DNA from: Alphaproteobacteria bacterium
GTDB taxonomy: Bacteria; Myxococcota_A; UBA796; GCA-2862545
Direction of reading: 5' to 3'
Length of the DNA: 64,000 nt
NCBI GenBank assembly: GCA_020632925.1
Contig: JACKER010000007.1
Coordinates: forward strand, 496,001-560,000
A program made the translations under genes and the position numbers. Positions within the stretch are counted from its first letter, which is position 1; every line of letters begins with the position of its first letter. Positions 30,718-38,510 of the stretch are shown in pieces. The notes beneath the pieces were generated by a model that had not been told where the DNA came from, did not search any database, and saw nothing but the letters and a program-made list of their open reading frames with translations.

Positions 30718-32481
30718 TTGGACGCTCGCCCGGGCCGGGGCTTTGCCGAACAGCACCCGGACCCCGTGTTGCGGGTCGCCCTCGGCCCAGACGCCATGAC
30801 CCTGGTCTGGGGGAACACCGCCGCCCGGGACTGGATGCGTCGAGCGGGCGCTCGCGTGGGCGATCCGATCCCCGTCCACCTGCGCGACGAGCTGTCCGCG
30901 CGGGTCGGCTCGGGGGCTCGTCGCGGGATCCTGGTGAGCGGGGATCGCGAGGAGCCGGTGTGGGAGTTCGTCGTGACAGCGGACGACGACCCCGCGATCT
31001 GGCTGCACGCCCGGGCGGCCGAGGACGCGATCGCGGATCAGGTGAGGTCCGCGCGCCAGGCGAAGTCGGCGTTCCTCGCCAACACCAGCCACGAGCTGCG
31101 AACGCCGCTGAACGCGATCCTGGGGTACACGGGGCTCCTGCGCGAGGATCGTCCGGAAGACGGTGATCTGGCGCGGATCGAGGCCGCCGCCCACCAGCTG
31201 CGCGGGCTGATCGACGAGCTGCTGGAGGTGTCGCGCGTCGAGGCCGGCCGCATCGGGCTCTTCGTGGAGTCGTTCGCGGTGGGGGCGCTGGCGGCGGAGG
31301 TGCGGGACTCGGTCGCCCCGCTGGCGGCGACGCGACGGATCACGCTGCGCGTCGAGGCGCCGAGCGAGCGGGTGGTGCGCGCCGATCGCGCCAAGCTCCG
31401 GCAGATCGTGGTCCAGGTGCTCGAGCGGGCGGTGCGCACGGCAGAGCACGCCGAGCTGGCGCTCCGGTGGGAGGTGGCGGGCGAGTCGCTGCTCGTCGGT
31501 GTCGACGCACCGGGCCTGTCCGCGGACGAGGCGCGGTCCTCGCTCGAACCCGAGGGTGCCGCGGGCCTCGGGCTCGTCCTGGCGCGGCTCCTCGCCGAGC
31601 TGCTCGGAGGGTCGCTCACGGCCGAGGCGACCTCCGCTGGCGCCCGGTATCGCCTGACGGCCCCGGTCCGCCCCGACGTGGTGGAGCGGCCCGCGGAGGA
31701 GGCACCCGCTCCCCCGATCCACGGGCCGCCCGACGCCGCCACGCTGGTCCTGGTGGTCGACGACGACGCGGCCTCGCGCGACCTCATCACGCGCCAGCTG
31801 GTGCGGGAGGGCTTCCGGGTGGCGGCCGTCGCCGACGGGGAGCAGGGCCTGATCGCCGCACGCCGGATCCGTCCCGACGTCATCACGCTCGACCTCGTGA
31901 TGCCCCGCATGGACGGGTGGGAGGTCCTGCGCCGCCTCAAGGCCGACCCGGTCGTCGGCCAGATCCCCGTGGTGGTCGTGTCGATCCTCGACGCGTCGGG
32001 CTTCGGGTTCGCGCTGGGGGCCTCCGGCTTCCTCACCAAGCCGATCGACCGGCGCCGGCTCCAGTCGGTCCTCGGCCCCTACCGCTCGGATGCCGCGCGG
32101 GTGCTGGTGGTGGACGACGACGCCGACCAGCGCGACCTGATGGAGCGGGCGCTCACGCGGCAGGGGTGGACGGTGCTCCAGGCCTCGGACGGTGCCGTCG
32201 CGCTCGATCTGCTCGAGCACCAGCTCCCCGACGTGATCCTGCTCGACCTGTTCATGCCGAGGGTGGACGGCTTCCAGGTGGTTGACGCGGTCCGCTCCCG
32301 CCCGGCCTGGCGGCACGTGCCGATCGTCGTGGTGACGGCGATGGATCTCGCGCCAGCGGACCACGAGCGGCTGGCGAACCGCGTGCAGGCCGTGCTCGCG
32401 AAGCGGGGTCAGTCCACGCTGGAGCGGCTGGTGAGCGAGATCGCGGCCGTGGCCAGGAAGGATCCGCCGACTACCACTTGA
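30718..32481 (+). CDS. hybrid sensor kinase with two receiver domains, degenerate ATP lid
   Basis: 587 residues, TTG start with GGAGG upstream. PAS-like N terminus (~1-100), HisKA with His125 (NTSHELRTPLN), HATPase (~170-310), receiver 1 with phospho-acceptor Asp392 (LDLVMPRMDGWE) and receiver 2 with Asp510 (LDLFMPRVDGFQ). No membrane helix is seen, so it is cytoplasmic. The N-box reads QVLERAVRTA instead of N-L-L-x-N-A, and the G1 box reads DAPGL, while G2 (GLGLVLARLL) is intact. Weak or absent ATP hydrolysis is likely; phosphorylation may come from another kinase. Ends 11 bases inside the convergent Ser/Thr kinase gene. Confidence 0.85.
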   Translation: MDARPGRGFAEQHPDPVLRVALGPDAMTLVWGNTAARDWMRRAGARVGDPIPVHLRDELSARVGSGARRGILVSGDREEPVWEFVVTADDDPAIWLHARAAEDAIADQVRSARQAKSAFLANTSHELRTPLNAILGYTGLLREDRPEDGDLARIEAAAHQLRGLIDELLEVSRVEAGRIGLFVESFAVGALAAEVRDSVAPLAATRRITLRVEAPSERVVRADRAKLRQIVVQVLERAVRTAEHAELALRWEVAGESLLVGVDAPGLSADEARSSLEPEGAAGLGLVLARLLAELLGGSLTAEATSAGARYRLTAPVRPDVVERPAEEAPAPPIHGPPDAATLVLVVDDDAASRDLITRQLVREGFRVAAVADGEQGLIAARRIRPDVITLDLVMPRMDGWEVLRRLKADPVVGQIPVVVVSILDASGFGFALGASGFLTKPIDRRRLQSVLGPYRSDAARVLVVDDDADQRDLMERALTRQGWTVLQASDGAVALDLLEHQLPDVILLDLFMPRVDGFQVVDAVRSRPAWRHVPIVVVTAMDLAPADHERLANRVQAVLAKRGQSTLERLVSEIAAVARKDPPTTT

Positions 32482-33382
32482 ACCAGGAGGTGAAGCGCTC
32501 CCACCACGTGGCGCGCTCCTGCTGGTCGAAGCGGCGCATCCACTCGGCGCCCAGGCCCTTCTCCACGCCGGGGACGGTGTCCACGAGGGCGGCCAGGTCG
32601 ACGGCGCAGGATCGGGCGTCGGGGTACCGCTCGCCCGGTTCGTAGGACATGCACTTGAGGATGTACGGGCGGAGCTGCTCCGGGACCTTCTCCATGACGG
32701 GATCGTCGGGCGTCACCATGTACAGGAAGCCCGGGCGCCGCGCGGTCAGGAGGTAGTACAAGGTCGCGCCCACGCCGTAGATGTCGGCGCGCTGGTCGAC
32801 GTTGGCGGCGTCCACGGCCTGCTCGGGCGCGCGGTAGTTCGGGGTCCCCATGGACTGGTCGGTCCGGGTCCGGTACGGCACGCCGCCGTGCATGTGTCGG
32901 ACGAGCCCGAAGTCGGTGATCACGGCCTCCTCGGCCTGGTCGAGGAGCACGTTGTGCGGCTTCACGTCGCGGTGGACGAGCCCGTGCTTGTGGACGATGT
33001 GGAGCCCCTCGAGCACCTGGAAGGTCCAGCTCATCGCCTGGAGCGTCGGCACGCCGGCCCCGTCCTTCACCCGGTCGCGGATGCACCCGCCGGGGAAGAA
33101 GGGCATCGCGTACCAGTACAGGCGGCCCTCGTTGCCGTAGTCGAGGACGGGCACGAGGCGAGGGTGGCGCAGCCGCGCCATGTCCTGTGCCTCGGCGATG
33201 AAGCGCACGGGTTGCTCCTTCTCCTTGGCCTCCCGGATCTTGATCGCGTACCGATCGCCCGTCTCGCGGTCGCGTGCGAGGTAGACCGATCCGCTGCTGC
33301 CGGAGCCGACCATCTTGCCGAGAAGGTACTTCCCCCCGATGATCTGAGGGGGGTCGGCCAGGCTTTGGACGCGATCAGCCAC
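32471..33382 (-). CDS. Hanks-type Ser/Thr protein kinase
   Basis: 303 residues, one complete kinase domain: VGSGSSGSVYLA, YAIKIR, VHRDVKPHNVLL, TDFGLVRH and GTPNYRAPEQ. No membrane helix follows, and there is a short C-terminal tail ending in WWERFTSWFKW, an amphipathic stretch that could touch the membrane. The GTG at 33382 is chosen over an ATG at 33469 because a TACATT box lies six bases upstream and the extra residues look non-homologous. It is divergent from the START-like gene across 85 bases. Confidence 0.9.
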   Translation of the reverse strand: MADRVQSLADPPQIIGGKYLLGKMVGSGSSGSVYLARDRETGDRYAIKIREAKEKEQPVRFIAEAQDMARLRHPRLVPVLDYGNEGRLYWYAMPFFPGGCIRDRVKDGAGVPTLQAMSWTFQVLEGLHIVHKHGLVHRDVKPHNVLLDQAEEAVITDFGLVRHMHGGVPYRTRTDQSMGTPNYRAPEQAVDAANVDQRADIYGVGATLYYLLTARRPGFLYMVTPDDPVMEKVPEQLRPYILKCMSYEPGERYPDARSCAVDLAALVDTVPGVEKGLGAEWMRRFDQQERATWWERFTSWFKW

Positions 33383-33388
33383 AGCGCA

Positions 33389-33394
33389 AATGTA
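33389..33394 (-). promoter_or_regulatory. candidate -10 box (TACATT), leaderless spacing
   Basis: On the minus strand TACATT ends six bases before the GTG at 33382. The surrounding bases are AT-rich compared with the region. It supports a short or absent leader for the kinase gene. Nearby, CCACC-TT-GGTGG (33418-33429) is a perfect palindrome between the two divergent genes and may be an operator. Confidence 0.45.
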
Positions 33395-33467
33395 TCGTAT
33401 GGTGGGGACCGCGGGAACCACCTTGGTGGGCGCGGACTGCAGATCGGGCGGAACGGAGGAGGTACGC

Positions 33468-34172
33468 ATGTTCGTGGCCTGTTGGTGGGGCCTGGCCTCG
33501 GCGGGGACGGTGGACGACGCGTTGGCGCTGGCGGAGCCCTACCGGAGCGGACGGCTGCTCGGGTCGGTGCCCACCATCCCGCGCGACGCGTACGAGCGGG
33601 CCGCGAACGGCGAGGTGGTCACGGGCAACGCCGACACGGGCGAGAAGCTCAAGCGGGTGTGGGGCGTGACCGTGGTCGACGTGCCGATCGACCGGTTCTG
33701 GGCGGCCCTGAACGACGACGAGAGCAAGCCCGGGTACTCCGATCTGGCGCACGTGGAGCTGCTGTCCGGCGATGCCTGCCAGACGGGGCGCGTGGTGTTC
33801 CAGTACCTCGACGTGAGCGTGCTCTCGGACCGCTGGTGGGTGGTGGAGCAGCGGCAGAACACGGCGATGCTGAGCGGATCGTCGGGGAAGGTGCGCGAGG
33901 TGACCTGGCGCTCGCTGACCGACGGCGAGTCGCGCCTCAACGAGCAGGCGAAGACCTGGGCGAAGAAGGGGACGCAGGTGCCGTTCACGGAAGGCGCCTG
34001 GTTCCTGGTGGACCTGGGCGAGGGCAAGACGTTGGTGGAGTACGTCGCCGCGTCGGATCCCGGCGGGATCGTCCCTGCCGGTCTCGCCGCCTCCTTCGCC
34101 TCCGGCTCCATCGCCAACACGTTCGAGGGCATGAAGAAGCTCGCCCTGGCCGGCGGCCATTGCTCGCCCTGA
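33468..34172 (+). CDS. START/SRPBCC-like secreted or periplasmic protein
   Basis: 234 residues. The N terminus (MFVACWWGLASAG) is a short signal-peptide-like stretch. The body has an SRPBCC/START-like layout: VVDVPIDRFWAALNDDESKPGY, FQYLDVSVLSDRWWVVEQ, WFLVDLGEGKTLVEYV, and a long C-terminal helix over IANTFEGMKKLAL. Such folds bind lipids or other hydrophobic ligands. The ATG at 33468 has GGAGGAGG close upstream; an upstream in-frame ATG at 33390 falls in the divergent promoter. Ends one base before the convergent RCC1-like gene. Confidence 0.65.
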   Translation: MFVACWWGLASAGTVDDALALAEPYRSGRLLGSVPTIPRDAYERAANGEVVTGNADTGEKLKRVWGVTVVDVPIDRFWAALNDDESKPGYSDLAHVELLSGDACQTGRVVFQYLDVSVLSDRWWVVEQRQNTAMLSGSSGKVREVTWRSLTDGESRLNEQAKTWAKKGTQVPFTEGAWFLVDLGEGKTLVEYVAASDPGGIVPAGLAASFASGSIANTFEGMKKLALAGGHCSP

Positions 34173-34173
34173 G

Positions 34174-34680
34174 TCAGAACCCGAAGCAGCGGCCCCAGCA
34201 GACCCCGACCCCTCTCTCGACCGACGCGACGGAGTAGTTCGCGTCGGCGTCGATCGAGACAAAGCGGACGTTGGCGGGCGGGGAGGCCTGACCGTACGTG
34301 TTGTCCCCCCAGCAGAGGACCTCGCCCGACGCCTGCAGGCCGCAGGTGTGCCACCAGCCCGCCGCGATCTGGATGAAGTTCGCCTCCAGCACGCCGTCGG
34401 GCAGGTCGAGCTGTTGGTGGTCGTTGGCGCCCTCGCAGCGGACCAGCCCGCCGTCGCCCAGCTCGCAGTCGTGCTCCTTGCCGCGCGCGACCATGATCGG
34501 GCTGAAGCCGTCGCAGTCCTGGTCCACGCCGTCGCCGAGCACCTCCTCGGCCTCGGGGTGGATGCTCGGATCGGCGTCGTCGCAGTCGCCGTCCGTCACG
34601 TCCCAGCCGTCCATGTCGAAGTCCGCGTCCGGCAGGACGCAGCCGATCAGGACCAACGGCAGGAGCAGCAGGGGACGCAC
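34174..34680 (-). CDS. lipoprotein with MopE-like metal motif and RCC1-like repeat
   Basis: 168 residues. Lipobox LVLIGC (Cys at 14). DGDCDDADPSIHPEAEE and GVDQDCDG make the calcium/metal-binding motif common in MopE-type and myxobacterial surface proteins. The second half has RCC1-like blades (AAGWWHTCGLQASGEVLCWGDNTYGQ repeated weakly). At this size it holds only one or two blades, so it may be a shortened member. It starts 7 bases after the stop of the caspase-barrel gene and is probably the last gene of that operon. Confidence 0.75.
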   Translation of the reverse strand: MRPLLLLPLVLIGCVLPDADFDMDGWDVTDGDCDDADPSIHPEAEEVLGDGVDQDCDGFSPIMVARGKEHDCELGDGGLVRCEGANDHQQLDLPDGVLEANFIQIAAGWWHTCGLQASGEVLCWGDNTYGQASPPANVRFVSIDADANYSVASVERGVGVCWGRCFGF

Positions 34681-34687
34681 ACCAGGA

Positions 34688-36223
34688 TCATAGCCTCACC
34701 CCGAGCCCCACCCGCAACGTCGGCGCCACCTCCAGCGCGAGGTCCTCGCGAGCCAGCGGCACGAACGAGCCGCCAGCCTCGGCGAAGAGCAGGCCGAGGC
34801 TCGTCCCCGCCTGCGCGTGCAGGAGCAGGCCCCCGATCGCCCCCGGATCGGTACGGGCGGGGGTGGTCAGCGTCCGCCACACGCCTCCACCCTCCACGAT
34901 CGGTCCGACGGCGACGTTCCACACCGAGGGCGGGGTCCACCACAGCCCCGCCCGACCCACCACCTCGCGCGTGGAGAGGGGGGGATCGCCGGCGGGCAGG
35001 CCCTCCGATCCGCCCGCGCCCACCACGAAGCGCCAGCGGACCCCGGGCGCCACGAGGTCGACGGCACCTCCGAGCCCGCTCCGCGAGAGCTCGTCCGTCA
35101 CGCGCCCCGTCCCGGCGAGCTGCAGCTGGACACGCGCGCGGTGCCCCCTGCGGAGGAGATCCTCGAGCTCGACGCGATCGCCGGCCTCGAGCGACAACAC
35201 CTCGTGGTGGAGCCGGTGCCCGTCGGCCTCGACCCCCAGTCGGTAGCGGCCGGGTGCCACCGCCAGCGGGTCGTGCAGCGCCTCCCCGCGGCGCGGCGTC
35301 AGCGTCAGCTCCCAGTCGTCCGGCGTCCCGAGCAACAGCGCGCGCGTGGGCGTGCCAGGTCGGCAGCCGAGCACGAGATCCCGCGCCGCCGACGTCGACG
35401 ACACCGGGACCTGGAAGCCCGAGCGCTCCTCCGCGACCCGTGTCCGGGCCCGCTCGTGGGCCTCGAGCAGCCCCACACAGCCGTCGCCGTCCAGATCCGC
35501 GGACGGCTCGTGCAGGGCCTCGAGCAGCTGGTCGGTGTAGATCGAGGCCCGTCGCTCCGGATCCTCGATCGCCTGCTCGAAGAAGCGCGATGCCCACAGC
35601 CGCACGTCGCCCGCCGCCAGGTGCGACACCTCGAGCGGCGCGATGCCCTTGGTGTGCTCGGGCAGGCCGAGCCCCTTGCCGCCCGAGGCGAAGCAGGTGT
35701 CCTGCACGAGGACGCGCGACGCGGCCGGCGTCTCCGCCATCCACCCCTCGACGCGCGAGACCGGCACCGCGGTCTCCGTGATCCGGCCGAGATCGGTGTC
35801 GGACATGACCAGCCAGCGCGACAGCTCGCCGCCGTCCTCCCGGAGCACGCCGTGACCGGAGAAGTACACCACCAGCGTGCCCTCGGGCTCGAGCAGCGCG
35901 GCGGCCTCGTCCACCGCCGCCCGCAGGTCCGCCGCGTCCACCACCGTCGTCCGGTGCACGACGGAGAACCCGCCCGCCTCGAGCTCCGCGCCCACCCGGA
36001 TCGCGTCGCGCGAGCTGTACCCGAGGGAGGGCAGGCCCGGGTTGCGGTGGCAGGGGACGCCGACGACCAGCGCCACCCGATCCGAGGGCGTCGGCGCCGC
36101 GAGCGTCCAGCCGTCGACCTCGCCGTCGGCCCCCGCGGCGCACGAGGCGAGCTGCGCCTCCGGCCCCGCCACCTCTCCGAGGACCGGCGCTCCCCACGCG
36201 GCCATGGCGAGCGTGACGATCAC
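34688..36223 (-). CDS. caspase-like peptidase with C-terminal barrel-like domain
   Basis: 511 residues, GTG start overlapping the upstream stop (GTGA) with GGAGG before it. The signal peptide is short (MIVTLAMAAWGAP). The C14 domain (~45-270) has the dyad His124 (VVYFSGHGVL) and Cys177 (LVQDTCFASGG). A PEGA-like module follows (~300-350), then ~150 residues of alternating, Gly/aromatic-rich strands ending APTLRVGLGVRL, resembling a small outer-membrane barrel. An Asp-rich DLDGDGCVG loop lies inside the protease domain. The gene closes an ECF sigma/anti-sigma operon, so it is probably a stress- or signal-induced envelope protease. Confidence 0.82.
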   Translation of the reverse strand: MIVTLAMAAWGAPVLGEVAGPEAQLASCAAGADGEVDGWTLAAPTPSDRVALVVGVPCHRNPGLPSLGYSSRDAIRVGAELEAGGFSVVHRTTVVDAADLRAAVDEAAALLEPEGTLVVYFSGHGVLREDGGELSRWLVMSDTDLGRITETAVPVSRVEGWMAETPAASRVLVQDTCFASGGKGLGLPEHTKGIAPLEVSHLAAGDVRLWASRFFEQAIEDPERRASIYTDQLLEALHEPSADLDGDGCVGLLEAHERARTRVAEERSGFQVPVSSTSAARDLVLGCRPGTPTRALLLGTPDDWELTLTPRRGEALHDPLAVAPGRYRLGVEADGHRLHHEVLSLEAGDRVELEDLLRRGHRARVQLQLAGTGRVTDELSRSGLGGAVDLVAPGVRWRFVVGAGGSEGLPAGDPPLSTREVVGRAGLWWTPPSVWNVAVGPIVEGGGVWRTLTTPARTDPGAIGGLLLHAQAGTSLGLLFAEAGGSFVPLAREDLALEVAPTLRVGLGVRL

Positions 36224-37122
36224 GGCGAGACCTCCACCTCCACGACGTGCACCGGCGGCGCGCAATCCGCGACCCCCACGTCGGTCCCCGCGACGAATCG
36301 GTACACACCGGGCGCCGCGAACGCGAAGGAGGCCGGGCGCCCGCCGCGCGTGAGCGCCGTCCTGCCGCCGGGCACCCGCCCGCGCCAGACCACGCCTCGC
36401 TCCGGGCCCTCCACGCAGACCTGGAGCTCCGTCGTCGAGGAGGCGACGGTCGCCACCGACACGGTACCGCCCACCTTCGGCGTGCCGGACACGACCAGCT
36501 GGACCGCCCGCAGCGCGCCCGCTCCCTTCGCCGTCCCACCAGCGAGATCCTCGTAGGGTGGCGGCGGCCAGTCGGCCTCGCCCACGGGGTCCACCTCCGC
36601 CACGGCGTCGTCCTCGACCGGCGTCTGCGGACGGGGCGCCACCACCACCGGCCGCGGCACCACCTCGGTCTTCGGGTCGGGCAGGGTCGGCGGTGGCGTC
36701 GGCGGACGCACCACCGGGGTGGGGACGGCGACGGGGAGTGGTCGCTCGGCCTGGGGTGCCGGCGGGGGGACGGTGATCGGCGTGGCGGTCGTGAGCCACC
36801 ACACGGCGGCCGCCGCCAGGGTCCCGACGCCCGCCAGGACCAGCGCCCAACCTGCACGCCGCCGCGCGACCGGGGCGGCGGGTGGCTCGAGCCCCGCTGC
36901 GCCCATCACCGCCGCGAGCTCGCTCACGCCGTCGAGCCGCGCGCGATCGAGGAGCGCCGGGTGCACCGAGAGCCGACCCGCGAGCGATCGCTGGCACGCG
37001 GGGCAGGACGGGACCTCGGCGGCGTACCGCTCGAGGGTGGCGTCGTCCGCGGCTTCGTCGAGCGCTGCGCTGACGAGGGCCTGGTGGTCCGGGCACGCGG
37101 TGGTTGCCGGGTCGGTCGTCAC
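36220..37122 (-). CDS. putative membrane anti-sigma factor with long extracytoplasmic region
   Basis: 300 residues, GTG start overlapping the sigma-factor stop. The cytoplasmic N terminus has a CxxC (Cys40, Cys43: PSCPACQRSL) in a zf-HC2-like helix pair, but the usual His four residues before the first Cys is Glu. One membrane helix (~88-110, WALVLAGVGTLAAAAVWWL) is followed by a Pro-rich linker (~110-170) and a C-terminal beta domain (~200-300). Position directly after the ECF sigma gene is the main support. Release of sigma could respond to an envelope signal; not shown. Confidence 0.75.
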   Translation of the reverse strand: MTTDPATTACPDHQALVSAALDEAADDATLERYAAEVPSCPACQRSLAGRLSVHPALLDRARLDGVSELAAVMGAAGLEPPAAPVARRRAGWALVLAGVGTLAAAAVWWLTTATPITVPPPAPQAERPLPVAVPTPVVRPPTPPPTLPDPKTEVVPRPVVVAPRPQTPVEDDAVAEVDPVGEADWPPPPYEDLAGGTAKGAGALRAVQLVVSGTPKVGGTVSVATVASSTTELQVCVEGPERGVVWRGRVPGGRTALTRGGRPASFAFAAPGVYRFVAGTDVGVADCAPPVHVVEVEVSP

Positions 37123-37652
37123 GAGGACCTCCGGGGCGCGAGCGTCTCGCGCAGCAGGTCGAGGGCTCGCTCGTGGCGGGCGAACACCCCGTTCTTGGAC
37201 ATCTGGAGACGGTCGGCGATGTCCGCGAAGGACATGCCGTCGAGGTAGCGGAGGATCACGACCTGGCGCAGATCCTCGGGGAGTCGGTCGACGTGGTCGC
37301 GCAGGCGACCGTGGTCGACCAGCGACGCCTGCGAGGGTTCGACCGGGAGCGTGTCGGGCTCGGCGCCGGGCAGATCGAAGCGCCGCCGGCGGAGGGCGTC
37401 GATCGCGAGGTTGTTCGCGACCCGCAGGGCGTAGGCGACGAAGCTGCGCAGCGTCTCCTTGCTCGCCGCGTCCAGCGCGCGCAGCAGCGCCTCCTGCGCG
37501 AGCGCCTCCGCCTCCTCGAGGTTGCCGAGGCGCCGGGCCAACAGATCGACGACCGCGGGTCGGTGGCGGCGATAGAGCTCGGACCGCTCGGACGCCGTGA
37601 GCACCGCGGTCGGCGGGCTCGGGTCGGGCGCCGGACGGTCGTTCTGCGTCAC
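37119..37652 (-). CDS. ECF RNA polymerase sigma factor
   Basis: 177 residues. Region 2 spans ELYRRHRPAVVDLLARRLGNLEEAEALAQEA with AYALRVANNLAIDALRRRR; region 4 spans LPEDLRQVVILRYLDG and the helix-turn-helix MSFADIADRLQMSKNGVFARHERALDLL. No region 3 or extra domains. The GTG start overlaps the stop of the upstream lipoprotein gene. It should direct RNA polymerase to a small regulon, likely including its own operon; no matching promoter was confidently seen. Confidence 0.93.
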   Translation of the reverse strand: MTQNDRPAPDPSPPTAVLTASERSELYRRHRPAVVDLLARRLGNLEEAEALAQEALLRALDAASKETLRSFVAYALRVANNLAIDALRRRRFDLPGAEPDTLPVEPSQASLVDHGRLRDHVDRLPEDLRQVVILRYLDGMSFADIADRLQMSKNGVFARHERALDLLRETLAPRRSS

Positions 37653-38446
37653 AGCGCGTACACGTAGTAGTCGAACGTGTTGTACCAGCCACTGGCCAGC
37701 CCGTCCGCGTCCGCGATGGTCTCGAGCGGGATCGGGAACCCCTCCTCGTCCGCCAGCCGTTCGAACGTGACGGGGTCGATGGCGTAGGCCAACGTCACGA
37801 CGCTGTCGGTCTCGCCGACGCTCTCGTAGGGGACCCGCATCCGGCCGCCGAAGTAGTAGGGCCGGACGGTCTCGGGCAGGGTCTCGACGTACTCGGTGGC
37901 CGCCTGCTCCCCGAGCGCGCCGACCGCGACCCCCCAGCCGCCCGGGAGCTGCCCGATCGTCGCGACCGGATCCGTTCCCCAGACCGCCGGGTCGAGCAGG
38001 AAGCTGCCGGTGTTGCAGCCCGTGACCCCGCCCGCGCCGCTGCCGTGGTCCACGCCGAACCACAGGTCCGGGTCCGCGGCCACCCAGTCCGGCGCCGTCG
38101 CGTCGTCCGCCAGGTAGAGCGACACGAGGCAGTACAGATCCTCGCGGGAGAAGTCGTATCCGGACGCCTCGAACGCCGGACCGGCCAGCACGACGTCGAG
38201 CGTGGGCGGCAACGCGCCGAACCCCGGGACCTCGAGCGGCACCGTGCGCCGGGTGGAGGCGTCGTACGCGAACTGCGCGGACCACGCCATGTGGGTCACG
38301 TCGAACCAGCCGCCCTCCGGTGGTGTGACCGTCGGCGTGGTCGCTCCCGAGGTCCCCGTGTGGGTGTCGGCCGGGACCGCAGCACCGCCGTCGCACGCGG
38401 CGAGGAGCGTGGTGGCGAGGAGCAGGCAGGGGAGCGCGCGCGGCAT
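37649..38446 (-). CDS. lipoprotein of unknown function in the ECF sigma operon
   Basis: About 265 residues. Lipobox LLAAC (Cys near 18), then a short Thr-rich linker. The remainder is a globular domain with no recognised family; Trp and Tyr are frequent (FGVDHGSGAGG, VRPYYFGGRM). The ATG at 38446 has GGAG six bases upstream; GTG at 38452 is also in frame. Its stop overlaps the sigma-factor start (GTGA). It could be the signal-sensing partner for the anti-sigma factor, inferred from position only. Confidence 0.6.
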   Translation of the reverse strand: MPRALPCLLLATTLLAACDGGAAVPADTHTGTSGATTPTVTPPEGGWFDVTHMAWSAQFAYDASTRRTVPLEVPGFGALPPTLDVVLAGPAFEASGYDFSREDLYCLVSLYLADDATAPDWVAADPDLWFGVDHGSGAGGVTGCNTGSFLLDPAVWGTDPVATIGQLPGGWGVAVGALGEQAATEYVETLPETVRPYYFGGRMRVPYESVGETDSVVTLAYAIDPVTFERLADEEGFPIPLETIADADGLASGWYNTFDYYVYAL

Positions 38447-38510
38447 GGTCACTCCATCGACGTCCGAGCCGGCGTTTCGTCCCGCGGAACGTCGACGTCG
38501 ACGGCAACCG

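Noticed and set aside
38447..38510. ECF-type promoter (AAC ... CGTC) before the sigma operon lipoprotein
   Set aside because: GAAAC and CGTC elements are present but their spacing is about 11 bases, not the 16-17 expected.
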